A stretch of DNA of 64,000 bases from Mycteria americana. Taxonomy: Eukaryota; Chordata; Aves; Ciconiiformes; Ciconiidae. Both the position numbers and the translations under genes were made by a program. Position 1 is the first letter of the stretch, and every line of letters starts with the position of its first letter. The notes beneath the pieces were generated by a model. It had not been told where the DNA came from. It ran no database searches and saw nothing but the letters and a program-made list of their open reading frames with translations. The stretch covers positions 129,619,577-129,683,576 of the forward strand of contig NC_134365.1 of the NCBI RefSeq assembly GCF_035582795.1, in the 5' to 3' direction. Below are positions 47,723 through 59,699 of the stretch, in pieces.

Positions 47723-48427
47723 CTAGTTGGGCTTTGGCCCTTCTAATTTTCTCCCTGCATAACCCCACATCCTTGTAGTCCTTCTGAGTGGCCTGCCCCT
47801 TCTTCTAGAGGTCATAAACTCTCCTTTTTCCCCCCTGAGTTCCAGCCAAAGCTCTCTGTTCAGCCAGGCTGCTCTTCCCCACCGGCTCATCTTTCGGCAC
47901 GTGGGGACGGCCTGCTCCTGTGCCTTGAAGATTTCCTTCTTGAAGAATGTCCAGCCTTCCTGGACTCCTTTGCCCTTCAGGACTGCCTCCCAAGGGACTC
48001 TGTCAACCAGGCTCCTACACAGACCAAAGCCTGCCCTCTGGAAGCCCAAGGTAGCAGTTCTGCTAACCCCCCTCCTTACTTCTCCAGGAATCGAAAACTC
48101 TATCATTTCATGATCGCTGTGCCCAAGACAGCCTCCAACTGTCACATCACCCACAAGTCCTTCTCTGTTTGTGAACAAGAGGTCCAGCGGGGTGCCTTCC
48201 CTTGTTAGCTCCCTCACCAACTGTGTCAGGAAGTTATCTGCCACACGCTCCAGGAACCTCTTAGCCTGTTTCCTCTCTGCTGTATTGCATTTCCAGCAGG
48301 CATCTGGTAAGTTGAAGTCCCCCATGAGAGCAAAGACTAGTGATTGTGAGCCTTCTCCCAGCTGCTTATAGAATATGTCTTCTGCTTCTTCATCCTGGTT
48401 GGGTGGTCTGTAACAAACTCCCACCAT
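47723..48427 (-). pseudogene. CR1 ORF2 endonuclease domain (C-terminal part)
   Basis: An open frame of 234 codons covering the C-terminal part of the apurinic-like endonuclease (EEP fold) and the linker to the reverse transcriptase. Visible motifs in order: VCYRPPNQ, the metal/active-site MGDFNLPD, TPLDLLFTN, and the catalytic histidine motif GHSDHEMIEF. The domain normally nicks DNA at the insertion site for target-primed reverse transcription. Its N-terminal third, including the ETWW-type motif, is absent because the element is 5'-truncated, so it would not be a working enzyme. It is the longest open frame in the window. Confidence 0.88.
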
Positions 48428-48520
48428 GATATCTGCCTTGTTGGCCTTCCCCCTGATTCTTACTCATAAACGCTTAACCCTATCATCACCATCATTAAGC
48501 TCTAGACAGTCAAAACATTG

Positions 48521-50977
48521 TCTGTTTTGTTTAAAATATCTGTTTAAAAACAGATGTAGAGCTTTGCTGATATTTTTTTCTGCTTCCATTGTCTGGTACT
48601 GTGGTTTATCCTAATGAGAAAAAAAATGACACTATGGCAACATTAGTCCAAGGCTAAGTGGCTTTGCAAAAACAAAAAAATAAAGCAAGCTGGTTGGAAA
48701 ATAAAATCATCAATGTGAAAAGAGTTCTTGTGGTTGTTAAAACTCAAAAATTTTTGTGGAGGTGCAACTGTTTCAACAAGGTTTGAGGGACAGGAGAGCT
48801 TCCAAGTTCCAAAGTGCTCTGGTCTCTACCAGCAAGGAGAAACTGGACCGTGTTTGAACTATCTGAACCTTTTCATTTTCATAGTCCTCCATATTGCTGT
48901 TTTGCAAAAATCTTCTTAGGATGATATCAGTTTAATTCCAATGAAAATGTAAATAAATAAATTAGCTGCTACCCATCAGTTCTCTTCAGCACTAAGCAGA
49001 AGGCTTTATAGAAAGGAACAGCAGGCTTTTCCCTTTCTTGTTCTTCAAGGCAACGTTCTTAAGGCAACTGAAAGTCAGTTAATTCTGACAGTCTGCCAAA
49101 GGTACTTAAAAACCTGTTTAATATATGCCGTAGTTTGAAGAAGAAAGTGAGCTGTCAGTGCCTGCTTTTCTTTTTTTTTCTTTTTTTTTTTCCTGGTCAA
49201 TACTTGATAGCTGTTGGGAAAAAAGACCCTTTTAGATGCTAATATTCTTTAATGCCTGGTGTATTTACTTTGGTAAGTCTTGTCCAGAAATGGGTGGGAT
49301 TTTTGACAGCTACAGTACACTAAGCATTGATCTATTTAAAAGGGCATCATTTGGTATTCTCGGAGGTCTTTGAGGAAGTTTCTAGTTAAAACGATGTTCT
49401 CCTTTCCATTTGCCATTCGATGTAAGCGTAGCACAGAGCACTGTGTACAGAGCACAAGGACACAGCTGAGTCTTTGTTTTAGGGAGAGTGATAACCTGCA
49501 GTTCATGTACAAGTTGGCAGGCATGGAAGGCAAAGGATATACTGAAATAGGGAAGAGGAACAAAAAAAATACTATCACTTTACTGGGGCGAGCTGTGCAA
49601 TTATGCAATTCATTAGTCTGCCTGGGCACTCTGATGCTGTGCTAATTTAGGTAACAAGACAAGCAGCGTGTGTGTGAGTACATTAATGATCAATTCTTGT
49701 TCCCACTGAATTAGAGCATTTCCCGAAGGTCACCAATCTCTACGCTGCCTGTGCCAAAGCAGGTACAAAATAGAGAAACACGGGGTTGATCAGAGCCAGC
49801 AGCAGAAGAGCATGGCCTTGTCCCATGCAACCAGGTTGCTCCCCCTCTTCTCAGCACCTGCCTGCCCGCTGCCTGGGTGGGCAACCAGGGGTGGCCTGAT
49901 GCAGCACCCGGGCCCACCTCGGCTGCCCCTCCCCAGCAAGGGAAGAAGGAAAAAAAGTAGCTGCTGAAGAGTGGAATGGAGGAGCAGAGAGCAAAAAGAC
50001 AGAAGAGAAGAGCAAAAACTGTATTTTATTAATTCTCGGTACAATTTTAAAACTGAGGAGCTGGTTGGAGCAGTATGTCAGCATTGCAGCGGTTGTGATT
50101 GGAAACTTTCTTCACACCTTTTGACCTACTTAGTAGTGAAGATTTCTGTGTCCATTCACAGCTAGAATCTCATCATGTTTTTAAAGAATAAAATGTAAGA
50201 TTGCCCTCTTTACTTTTAGACATTCTTGTTATTGTAGATCAATGAAAAGGCAAAAAAAAAAAGCTCTTAAATGTTTGTGTATGATTAACAATTTATCAAG
50301 TTGTCTTATAGCTACCTCTGCTTGCTTTCTGCTTGTTTAAAGAAGGTTTGCAAAACTGCCTATAGAGCTGGAGAGAGAAGTAAACAGTTTATACTTTAAA
50401 AAAACCCAAACAAACAACTGTAGACATGTCTTAAATCCCAATTGTACAATTATTTGCACATATATTTAAATTTAAGCTCAAAATGACCATGAAACTGAAG
50501 CTCCTTCTGTTGTTTTATTTGCTGTATCTTAATTGTACTGTATGTGGGGGAGTCATCTTAGCAGTCACATTTGGTGAGTCATTACCACATTTCGTAGAGG
50601 ATTCATAAAGATACATCCAAGAGTAAGCAATGTTTGACAAGGATGATATCATTAGAAATACTCCATAAGAAAAGAATGTCTCATAGTAAAGTTTTATGCT
50701 TATGCTTTATGTTTGGATATCTGTCTGTCTATTTTTAAATGTGCTTATGCCAGTTTATCAACCCCAAAATGCTGGTTCTTAATCTAGACCTGGGAACATG
50801 TCTCAAAAAATGTGAGACCTTGTTAATTAGTCAAATTCAACCTGAAGAGTAAACGGACCTCCATCAATCTTAGGTTATTTAGGAACTATGTAATTACTGT
50901 TCTGTTAATTTATTGTATATGCAGAGAGGTAAAGACATGAACCGGTCAAGTGAAAACTGTAATGGAGCTGATTCCTT
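48521..50977. other. no gene recognised
   Basis: AT-rich sequence with a GC-richer patch at about 49790-49960 that carries overlapping short frames on the minus strand. None is recognisable. A T/C-rich run lies at about 49166-49193. Confidence 0.45.
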
Positions 50978-51250
50978 AGGGTTAAAAGGGACCATTAAGA
51001 TGAGACGGACTTGTCTGTAATGCTTCTTGTAGCTTTTATACCACATCCATAGTTTTAAGCTAGACCTACAGCTTTTCTTTCAGAAATCCATCAAATCATG
51101 ACTTAAAGATCTAGAGAGAACACCAGAACCAGAAATACTTCTTTGGCATTGGTCATGCTTAAAAATTTGCAGTTGCTATCCTGAACTTGTCTAGCTTCAT
51201 TTTGATATCGTTATATACTTTCTTTTTCTGGATTGATAGCTGCCCACTCT
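50978..51250 (-). mobile_element. ancient CR1 3' end (sauropsid type)
   Basis: The plus strand shows AAAAGGGACCATTAAGATGA, then CAGAAATCCATCAAATCATG, ACTTAAAGA, AAAAATTTGCAGTTGCTATC and GAACTTGTCTAGCTTCATTTTG. These follow, in order, the pattern of the older CR1 3' ends common in turtles, crocodilians and birds (GGGACCATTATGATC, then AGACATCCAATCTTGATTTA, AAAATTTGC, GAATTTGTCTAGCTTCAAC). It is heavily diverged. The element is in minus orientation. Confidence 0.7.
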
Positions 51251-52978
51251 TACTAATTTCTTTCAACATGGATATTTTCAGACAATAATTTCCTCTTAAC
51301 CTTATCTTAACAGCCTAGATAAAATAGCACGCAATCAAAAATGGTCAAAATAAGACAAGTTTCCAACTTTGTCTTTTGCCATGAATGAGGTTCAGCTAGG
51401 CCAGGGGTGCCCAGCCTGTAATTTTAAAGATGACTTTCACTCTTTAGCGTAATGAATCTGTTCCAGTTCCTGGCTGATACTTTTTCCCCATTGTGTGATA
51501 AAAATTCAGTCAGTCTTTGTCATGGGACTGTGTGTATCCAGTCATATGATCAGAGCATGTATTTGTTGATGCATTGAGATGATTACATTTTTCCTTACAT
51601 GATGCCTCCATCATGTGAATGAAGGTGAAATCCCCATGTCACTTCATATATATCTGTTTTAAAAAGCTCTGATCTTTGCTAGTCCACTTAGAAAACAGCA
51701 TTACTATGCTACTGCTGTATGTGGAGAAAAAGAAAAGGACTTGTGCAGAAAAACAGAAAAAATTGAGTTTTGTGTTAATCTCATAATCAGTTAATCTGAA
51801 AATGTAGAGACAATTAAAAAATACTGTGTGAGGCAATCATTGAATCTATCTGTATGTTGGTCTGTTTTAGATAAACACCAATCCCTGTATTCCAAACATG
51901 TCTCTGAAAGGAGACTGCAAACAGAAGTAAGTTTGACCAAGTTCATATTGATTTTATTAATAAAACTCCCTACTGGCTTCCACAGCATAAAATCAAACTC
52001 TCAATGATTATGAAAATCACTGAATTCATTACTATTTGCATCGTTCCTTACATTTCACTTATTTTTAAAGATAACTAGTATTCATTGAATTGGGAGTAAT
52101 CATTCTTCTAAAACTCTTAAGTATAACCATTGTTTGATATTTCCACAAACTCTTTTCTTGCGGTACAAAAGTAACTGCTTCCATCTTCTGGATAGGCCAA
52201 AAAAAAAAAAAGTGAAGGTAGGAAGAGAAAACCTACATTTATCACTGTACTATCACTTTTTATTTAAAGATAAAAAACCCCTGAGTAATGCAGATTGCCT
52301 TCTGGTTGTGTTCTTTCATTAACCTTTCTGAGCTTATATTCAGGTCCAGTGTCTGCATTACTTTTTGTGTCATTGCAACTGAAGTAATGACTATTTTAGT
52401 GTATTTTACAATCCACGTCTTAGATGTTATGTTAGTTTGTATTATCATACTTAACATTTGCAACTTGCTTTCTTTATGCAGACTCAGGTCTGTTTAATGC
52501 ATTGGGATTATAACAGGAAATCTCTGGCAAGCATTCTAGAGCAAATTATTGTATAATCCCTGTGATGTTTTGGAGGTGAGGAGTAAGGGAGGGGAGCAGT
52601 GGGGATAGTATTCAATCAAGCACCATAACTCATTCTGTTTGGAAACCCTGTATTTATTGGTATGTCAAGCAATTATCAGCAAGTCTGAGAGAGCAATTCA
52701 ATTTACACTAATCTTAATGGTCAGTTTAATTTAATTAAGCCTTATCAGTGAGATGTATGTTAAGAAGGTTTTGTTTTACTGCAGACTGGAGCTATTGCTG
52801 TAAATGTGATCATGTAAGATTTCACAAGCCAAGCAATATGGGGCTTCCTACCTGAGTGAGACAACGTGGAAAAAAAATTATTAAGACAAGTTGTGATTCA
52901 GTACCAAACTAGAACTCCAGAACGGGTCAGTAATGTGCTGCTGCAGATGTGCTGCTCGCTACTTTTGGATGTTTGTAA
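51251..52978. other. no gene recognised
   Basis: AT-rich sequence. About 52660-52800 is complex and contains TTTAATTTAATTAAGCC and other TAAT cores, again of the regulatory type. No coding signature. Confidence 0.4.
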
Positions 52979-53060
52979 TTTTGGGGGTTTGGGGCTTAGA
53001 GGGGGTGGGTGTTGGGGTTTTGGCTTTTGGCGTTTTTTTTTTTGTTTTTTTTTTTTTTTT
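52979..53060 (+). repeat. G/T-rich tract with G-quadruplex motif
   Basis: Five G-runs (5, 4, 5, 3 and 4 G at 52983-53017) separated by loops of 1 to 6 bases satisfy the usual G-quadruplex pattern on the plus strand. They are followed by T-runs interrupted by single G up to 53060. It is related in composition to the tracts at 55592 and 58059. Confidence 0.85.
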
Positions 53061-53408
53061 ACTTTCTTGGCATAGTATATAGTTGTGGGATCAGAGTAAT
53101 GGTGCTGGTCAGTGAAAACCAGAATATATTCTGAAGCAAATGCACATTTCCTGAATGTAAACAGATGTGTTTGCTGTTACAGTAGTATCTTTTTCCTTCT
53201 TTAATAAATAACTTTGACTGAATAAGCTTTACCAAAAATAGAATATAAATGTTAGCTCTGATTTTCTTGTAGACAAGCTCATTTTTATTTAGGTAAAGAC
53301 AGACCATACAATGCAAATATAAAATGAACATGACTTTCAGGCAAATGAATAAAATCAGAAGACAAGGAGGAAAAACAAAGGCCAGAAATCAGGAAAGGAA
53401 TTAAGGGG

Positions 53409-53431
53409 CCTGTATTTCAAAGAAATACAGG
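53409..53431. repeat. 10-bp perfect hairpin
   Basis: CCTGTATTTC, loop AAA, GAAATACAGG. It is too short for a microRNA precursor and has no terminator role expected in a bird genome. Confidence 0.85.
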
Positions 53432-53926
53432 AAACAAAGTTATACACTGAAGGTTAGGGAAAATCTGATGTGCTTTCCTTGATTCAAACGTACTGGATTT
53501 ACAGCTCGCTCGTCTTTCCTGAGCGGCACAGGGAGCTCTGGTAATGAGGTCCAGCCTTCAAGGCTTCCCAAGGATGTATACAGCATGAGCCCATCTTCGT
53601 GAGGGGTCTGGTTTAAAACTCATCTTGCCAAGGCCATTCAGTTGAAAGCAAACACTGCCATAGTCTGATAGCGCCCAAATACCGTGGTCCTTGTCTTAGT
53701 CATAAGAAACTAGACAAAGGAAAACAGTGCGTTTGAGGGGCAGTGTGTGAAGGATGGAGCAGCACAGATTTTTTGAGGAGTGAGGAGGCTGAGGTGGTGG
53801 TTGCACTTAGAAGCTGCCTCAGATGCTTCCTTGTAGCGCTGAAAAGGAAAAATAAATGTAACTGGATCAAGAGTTAAGGAAGAAAATGTGGTGCAGGAGA
53901 AGAGAGAGACAGTAAGGACTGCCCTT

Positions 53927-53961
53927 GCAGAAGTCTCTGAAACTCTGCTAGAGACTTCTGC
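53927..53961. repeat. 12-bp perfect hairpin
   Basis: GCAGAAGTCTCT at 53927-53938 pairs exactly with AGAGACTTCTGC at 53950-53961 around an 11-base loop. Pairing does not continue outward, so the stem is shorter than a typical microRNA precursor. Confidence 0.85.
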
Positions 53962-55507
53962 CACTGTCTGAAGGAGGCATGTGGCAACAGAAAAGCCTCG
54001 CAAGAGAAAGCAGGGACTGGAATATCTTGTAATAATTCTTACTATATAGCTTGCCTAATTATAACGTTACCCAAACTCCATGCAAACAGTAATTTACAGC
54101 AAATTGGGATTATAAAGCTCAGTGAAACTGTGGTTTATAAAATTATCAGAAACTATTATATCCAGCAGACACTATTTGTATCTTACGATTTTCTGACAGT
54201 TGTCTGTAGATAAGGTTGGCTGTTTTGGTAGTTCGGTACCCTGGGAAGTCTGACTGGTCTTTGAGAGTGGGTTTGCATGGAGATAAGGATTTAATAACGT
54301 TTCTTTTACTTTTATCACAATGCCAGCTGACAATTGGACAAGCTTCAGTACATTATGCTATATCTGATAATATCTTTAGTTTCTATGTTCACAGTTTAAA
54401 TTCAATATGTATGGTCTTCCAGGGCAGAAACTGCTTTTTATCTCCATTCAACCAAGTAGTCATCATACTGCTACAGTAATAGCAGTCCTTGAATATTCCT
54501 GAGAAACTGAGTCAGAATGCATATAATTGTAACAGTAAAGTAATTTTGGAAGGAATTAGGATCTAACAGATCTTTGTTGCACCTTAAATTTTAGGTATAT
54601 TACTCCTGAAAACACCCCTGACTGCAAAGATTTATTTCTCATATATTTATACATTAGTTTTCAGGCAGATTACACTGGGCAGTGCAGTAATGGTTCACTA
54701 ACACATAACGTTTGTCATCCTCCAACTTGGGATGGATAAAAACCTTTGCAACAGATACGTCATTTTTTTACGCTTTATTATAACTGTGTGGCAAAACTTA
54801 CACATTTTGATTTCCTGACCTAATGAGGCAGTCTTTTACTATCACAAACAAGACATTAGATTGAATAGATACGTTTGGGTTACATACAGTATCATCAGGT
54901 AGTCCAAGCAGTGAATGTATAAAGGAATTGAAAATGGAAAAATTACAGCCACCTGATGTAAGCAGATACATTTTTGGGTCATTTGAGATGTCTTCAGGGA
55001 CTGCAAGTATGATACAGCAGTAATGATCTTCTATTTTCCTTTCATATCTTCCTTTTTGGAAAAAAAAGTCAAAATATTATTATAGCTTGTAACTTTTAAG
55101 AAAACATTGTTTTAAAATCTGTGTGCTTCCTTGGCAGGCTGTTATCACTTGATAACACTGGCAAGAAAAAGCCTAAGACAGAAGTACAAAAACAGGGGAG
55201 CAGGTTGATGAAAATAGAATTTTGTCATTCAAAAATGTATACACACCCACCCCGAAACCCTGAAATATAAGGATGTATTAACATTCCCTGTATCTACACA
55301 TGTATATATATATATAAGTATACAAAAGTGTGAGAAAATATGTGAAAATACAGAATAGCTTTATTTGTATACATTTATAAGAAAGTGTACAGACATTCTC
55401 TGAGTGTTCAGCAAGGCCTCTTGAGCACAGCACAAACGAACAGCTATCTTCCTCCATAATGCGACACTAAATAGAGCAGATGTTGACTTTTGATCTTGAA
55501 GCAAAAT

Positions 55508-55560
55508 CAATTTCCAGTGGAGTTTTGCCTTTGACCTCAGCGGAATCAGGATTTTGCCTG
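55508..55560 (+). repeat. short relic of an old sauropsid repeat
   Basis: CAATTTCCAGTGGAGTTTTG, CCTTTGACCTCAG and GGAATCAGGATTTTGCC resemble the motif series CCATTGACTTCAATGGGAG, TTTTGCC and CAGGATTTGGCC, frequent in ancient reptile and bird interspersed repeats. Confidence 0.4.
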
Positions 55561-55591
55561 TGATTTTATCAATTTATTCTTTCTGAAAGCC

Positions 55592-55642
55592 TTTGTGGTT
55601 TTTGGTTTGGTGGGGGGTTTTTGTTGGTTTTTTTTTTTTTCC
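55592..55642 (+). repeat. G/T-rich tract ending in T-run
   Basis: Alternating T-runs and GG to GGGGGG blocks end in a run of about 13 T, like the tracts at 52979 and 58059. Confidence 0.85.
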
Positions 55643-58600
55643 TCTACTCTAGCTATTCTTTTTCTAATCCCAGATTATCAAAAATCACTTCAGCCTGAGG
55701 AAAATGTGTATCTCTCTGTATAAAGCTCATTCAGCAGTAACAGCTCTCAATTATAGGAGAATATAACAGGTTTCCTTGTAGAAGGCTCCTTCTTGTGAGC
55801 AGTTTGTAAGGACTACTTATACTCTCTGTATAAACTCTGATTTTTCTTGCAAAAACATGCAAGTTTCTCTCCTGTTTTCCAAATTACTTAGGGAGATAAA
55901 CAAAATCTCTTCTCTGATATCAAACCACCTAAGTGGTTTTTATTTTTCAATGGCTGAGTTCCCTGTAACAGCATCCAGTTCCTCGGTGGTTATATGGCAC
56001 AGCTGCTCCATATAACATCCTCCTTCTCGAAGTCAACCCCTGCTGGGTAGTGGGGGGCAGAGAGGCTTCAGCGATGTGGGAGGAAGGAAAAGACCGTGGC
56101 AGGCATGGCAAGGTGAGAGGCTGGTAAAGCCATTTGGGTAGGGTGGGAGAGGTGGTCCCTGAGGGCTCCACGAGGTGGACGGAGGTCAGAGAACAAGAGC
56201 TGGTGTCCCTAAGATACGGCTCCCCAAAGCCAGGAGTCCCATATGGGGAAAGAGTCCAAAGCTAAGCTGTGGTGTACGATTTTAGACTTGCTTTTCTTAT
56301 CATCTGATTTGCAGCTATATTTCACACATGACGTGAAGGTTGTGAGTGACACAGAAGTTTTATGGTTCTTTTGGATGTGACAAAGAAAGTTATGGACCCT
56401 CTTGCCATTACTCCAGATTGCTTACAGATTGTAACACTTCCTTTAAAAAGAAATTCCCTCCTTTCGCAGAAAGCATTTCATTTTTGAATAGCAATAACTT
56501 TGGGCATAAGGGAATGTAAGCAATGGTGCTTAAACATTTAGGGGCATTTTTGCTTACATCAGTTAATGATCCCAGTCAAGACTGTACCTATAAGTAAATG
56601 TACCCCTCCTGTGGAGCTTAGGAAAAAAAGAACAGAAAAGCTTTTGATAAATGCCAAACAAACATAAATGATGAAAAGTAACTGTTTCTGTGAAATTAAT
56701 ATTTTAACAAACTCTTTGCTAGATGAGGCCTGTCCTTATGTTCCTGTGGTGCAGGCATACAGAGTAGAGATGGAAGCAACTGCCCTTTGCAGTGCATGTC
56801 TGCCCTTTCACAGAGTGATGGAAAACAATTTCTGTAAGGAGGAGTAGATTGCATTGAAAATTGCTATTTCTTCTTCCCAACTGAAATTAAGAAATTGAGC
56901 AACGTGCTCTGTCTTGTGCCAGACTCCTCTATACTCTCTAACCATTATTTTACTGTGAATTATTAATTAATGTAACTGAGTGGGTTCACTCTTTTTTTTT
57001 TTTTCCTCTTTTATTTCTTGCCTGCTTTTCATGCTTATGTCAAATTTGTCAAAGTTTTGAGGATCTTGGGAATCTACACTGTGTCTAGTCCTGTGTTTCT
57101 ATAGTACCTGCTTCTTCAAGACATGGATGTGACAGAGGTCTCCATGTTATCAGAGTTACAAAGAGTAAATAGGTATATCATATGGAGATGATCGTAGCAT
57201 CCCTATTTGTAATTGCTTACTAATCTTGTTCTGTGTTATGCTAGTGCTGGAATACACTTGCCATCATATACATGTTCAGTCATGCACAGTTTCTGCTGAA
57301 TTTTGTTTGGAAAACAGGTGAAAGAGAAAATGTGCAACCTGTTCTGTTCATAAAGGAGGCTTGAAATTGCATCTCTGAGCCTTCCAGAAGTGCGGCAACA
57401 CGCTATTCTGGTGTGAGATGCGCTCAGCCCTGCTGTAGGCACCGAGGCATTCCCTGTGCTGTAAATGGCGTGGAGAACAGGCCTAGATGCTCTATTATCT
57501 TGTGCGTTCAATTAAAAGAGTTTTAGCTGCTGTCTTTCTTTCCATGACTGAGTAGTTCAAATGGCTTAATCTAACATGTTTAACTGAAAGCTACCTTCAA
57601 GTAACTTTCTAGGCTGTTGTCCTAAAAGATGCTAAGTCTTGATTCAGTACAACCCTGAATAGGACATGAAATGACCTTTAGTTTCAGCTGAATGGATTGT
57701 TACAGCGAACGAAGAGAGGCTGAGTATGTTTTTTTGGGTGACAAAAACAAAGCACAGCAAAGTTAAGTTCAAGCTGGAGCCTACTTGAATTTATTATATT
57801 TTTATTTGCTTGTAGCTGAAGTGGAAAAAAAATTAGTAAATTGAACAGACCCATTTATGAATATGTCTAGTATATATGCTTCAGCCTTTCAACTCTGTGT
57901 GGCAGTTCCACTGTGAAAAGCAGAGTGGGTTATAGAAAATATACCCTGCTCCGTAGGAGAAGAATGTATTTTTCTGAACATTCTGTGTTTTGGGGTGACA
58001 CAAAATGAGATGTATCTGGCATGCCAACATCTCCATCATGTGAAATCAATGCCTGCATGGTTTTGGTTTTTTGGCTTTTTTTTTTTTTTAAATCCAGATT
58101 TCTACTTGTTTTTTCTATTACTTTTTAACTTTTAATTTTATTCTTTAAAAAAGAACATAACTGCCAAATTTGGGGGGTTGCTGCATTTAATGATAACAGG
58201 TAATCAACTAGGTCAATAACCTTTGTATTTAACATTTGTATTGCATATTTTTGGAAAATAAGTAAATTTTGAGAAAGAAACAAATTCTTCCTAATGAACT
58301 GAGGTGTTAGCAGGACCATGAAGCTGGACCTTTCCAGCAACAGTGATGCTACTCTCAGTGCAGGATGCGAGCGGAGGGAAGAGTTGTGGTTGACCATGGT
58401 AAATGTGGGAGAAGCCACTTTAAGTTCAGAGCATACAGTAATATTCAGGCTGTCTGTTCCTTTGGAAGCATCTCTGTACCGGGCTTCTGTGCTGAAAACA
58501 GAGAAGAATGGACATTCGCTTTTGTTAGGAGGAGGCTATCTAGTTTGTGATTATTTATTTTTATTTTTTTCTTTAATTTTTTTTTCTGGATTGGGTCTGC

Positions 58601-59128
58601 TGTCAAATGAATGCTGATTAATATTATCTTTTTTATCTACACAGATTCCAAGGTTTATGATAACTCCCAGTTTTACACTCCCTACAAAAGCCAGTTTAGC
58701 TTAGTTAATAAAATCACCAGATTTTAGAGATCTTCACAATGCTTAAATACAGTACCACATTAACCTGGAATGGAGCGGTCCTAAGTATTTACTATCTCCA
58801 CATCTCCTGCCTCTTTGCTGTCATGGTTTTATGCTGCGCTGTGCCTGACAGACCACACACTCTACAGCCCAGTTGAAATACTAGTGTAAATCTTTCCTCG
58901 ATCAATGTTTTGCCCACTGCTTTCTCTTGACAAATGTTTTTAAAACTAGCCTCTTAGCTAGTAAAGCTGGTTTTGAATTCATTCTGATACAGTCTCTAAA
59001 CTTGGATTAGAAGAGTTTTGCAGGAGAATAATAGTTAATAATGTGATAATCAGGTTAAATGGAATAATTAGGACAAAAATATAGAGAAAAGAGGAAAATT
59101 CTTTTGCCTGCACCACCCCCCTAGTTAT
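55643..59128. other. no gene recognised
   Basis: AT-rich sequence. At 58645 an acceptor-like TTTTTTATCTACACAG is followed by 27 open codons ending at a stop at 58725-58727 (see findings). Other frames are incidental. Confidence 0.4.
58059..58089 (+). repeat. G/T-rich tract ending in T-run
   Basis: GGTTTTGGTTTTTTGGC followed by about 14 T, the third plus-strand tract of this kind. Confidence 0.85.
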
Positions 59129-59180
59129 TAAAAAAAAAAACCCCAAAACAGCAACAAAAAACCCCAAAACCAAACAACCC
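59129..59180. repeat. A-rich tract with CCCC blocks
   Basis: A run of about 12 A is followed by CCCCAAAAC, CAACAAAAAACCCC and AAAACC blocks. It is the mirror-strand type of the G/T tracts. Confidence 0.85.
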
Positions 59181-59699
59181 TTTCAGGCTTAGAGCAGGCA
59201 TGTTTGTTGAAAGACAGCAGATGGTGTTCAAGTTGTTATGGTAATATGTGTTGTACCTATGCTTCCCCTCTTCTTGTAGTTTAAAAAAGAAAAAAGGAGG
59301 GGAAGGGAATAGTACCTTTTCTGTTTTATTTGCTGACTAGAATTAGGGAAGAATATACTGCAGATGGAAATATACTGTCATATATGAAAGAGATGCAAGC
59401 TGGTTTTAGGGAAAGGATACACAAGGAAGACCGCATTGAAAAGCAGTTACTGTTTGATGAAGCAGGTAGCCTTTTTTTCTTAGGGACTTTAAGCCTATTT
59501 GAATAGGATTGTAAAAGCAGGAAGAATAATCTCTCTCACACACAGCCGTATGCTGTACTCCAGCATTCGAACAAAAAGCAGACAGAAACGTGAGTGTTTC
59601 CAAAATGTTCCTCCCTTGCCCTGCTTCCCTGGAGCACCGCTGCTCTGCTGCTGCAGCCTGCCCTCCAGAAATCCCGGGTGAAAGAGGAGGGCTGCTACT
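59181..59699. other. no gene recognised
   Basis: Unique-looking sequence that becomes GC-richer towards 59600-59700, leading into the candidate first exon region. Confidence 0.4.

Larger units (their letters stand above)
45932..48520 (-). mobile_element. CR1 LINE, 2.6 kb, 5'-truncated
   Basis: The largest repeat in the window. In minus orientation it runs from about 48520 (plus-strand TTCTTACTCATAAACGC and ATTAAGCTCTAGACAGTCAA) through most of ORF2 to the 3' terminus at 45932 (plus-strand ATCATAGAATCATTTAGC). ORF1 and the beginning of the endonuclease are missing, so about half of a typical full-length CR1 is absent. The 3' end retains only one copy of the terminal 8-bp motif. No target-site duplication is seen, as expected for CR1. 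Divergence is lower than in the other copies, so this is probably the youngest CR1 here. It cannot mobilise itself. Confidence 0.95.
53061..55507. other. no gene recognised; two hairpins
   Basis: AT-rich sequence apart from a GC-richer patch at about 53500-53960. It holds two perfect short inverted repeats annotated separately and an AT microsatellite at about 55301-55316. No coding signature. Confidence 0.45.
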
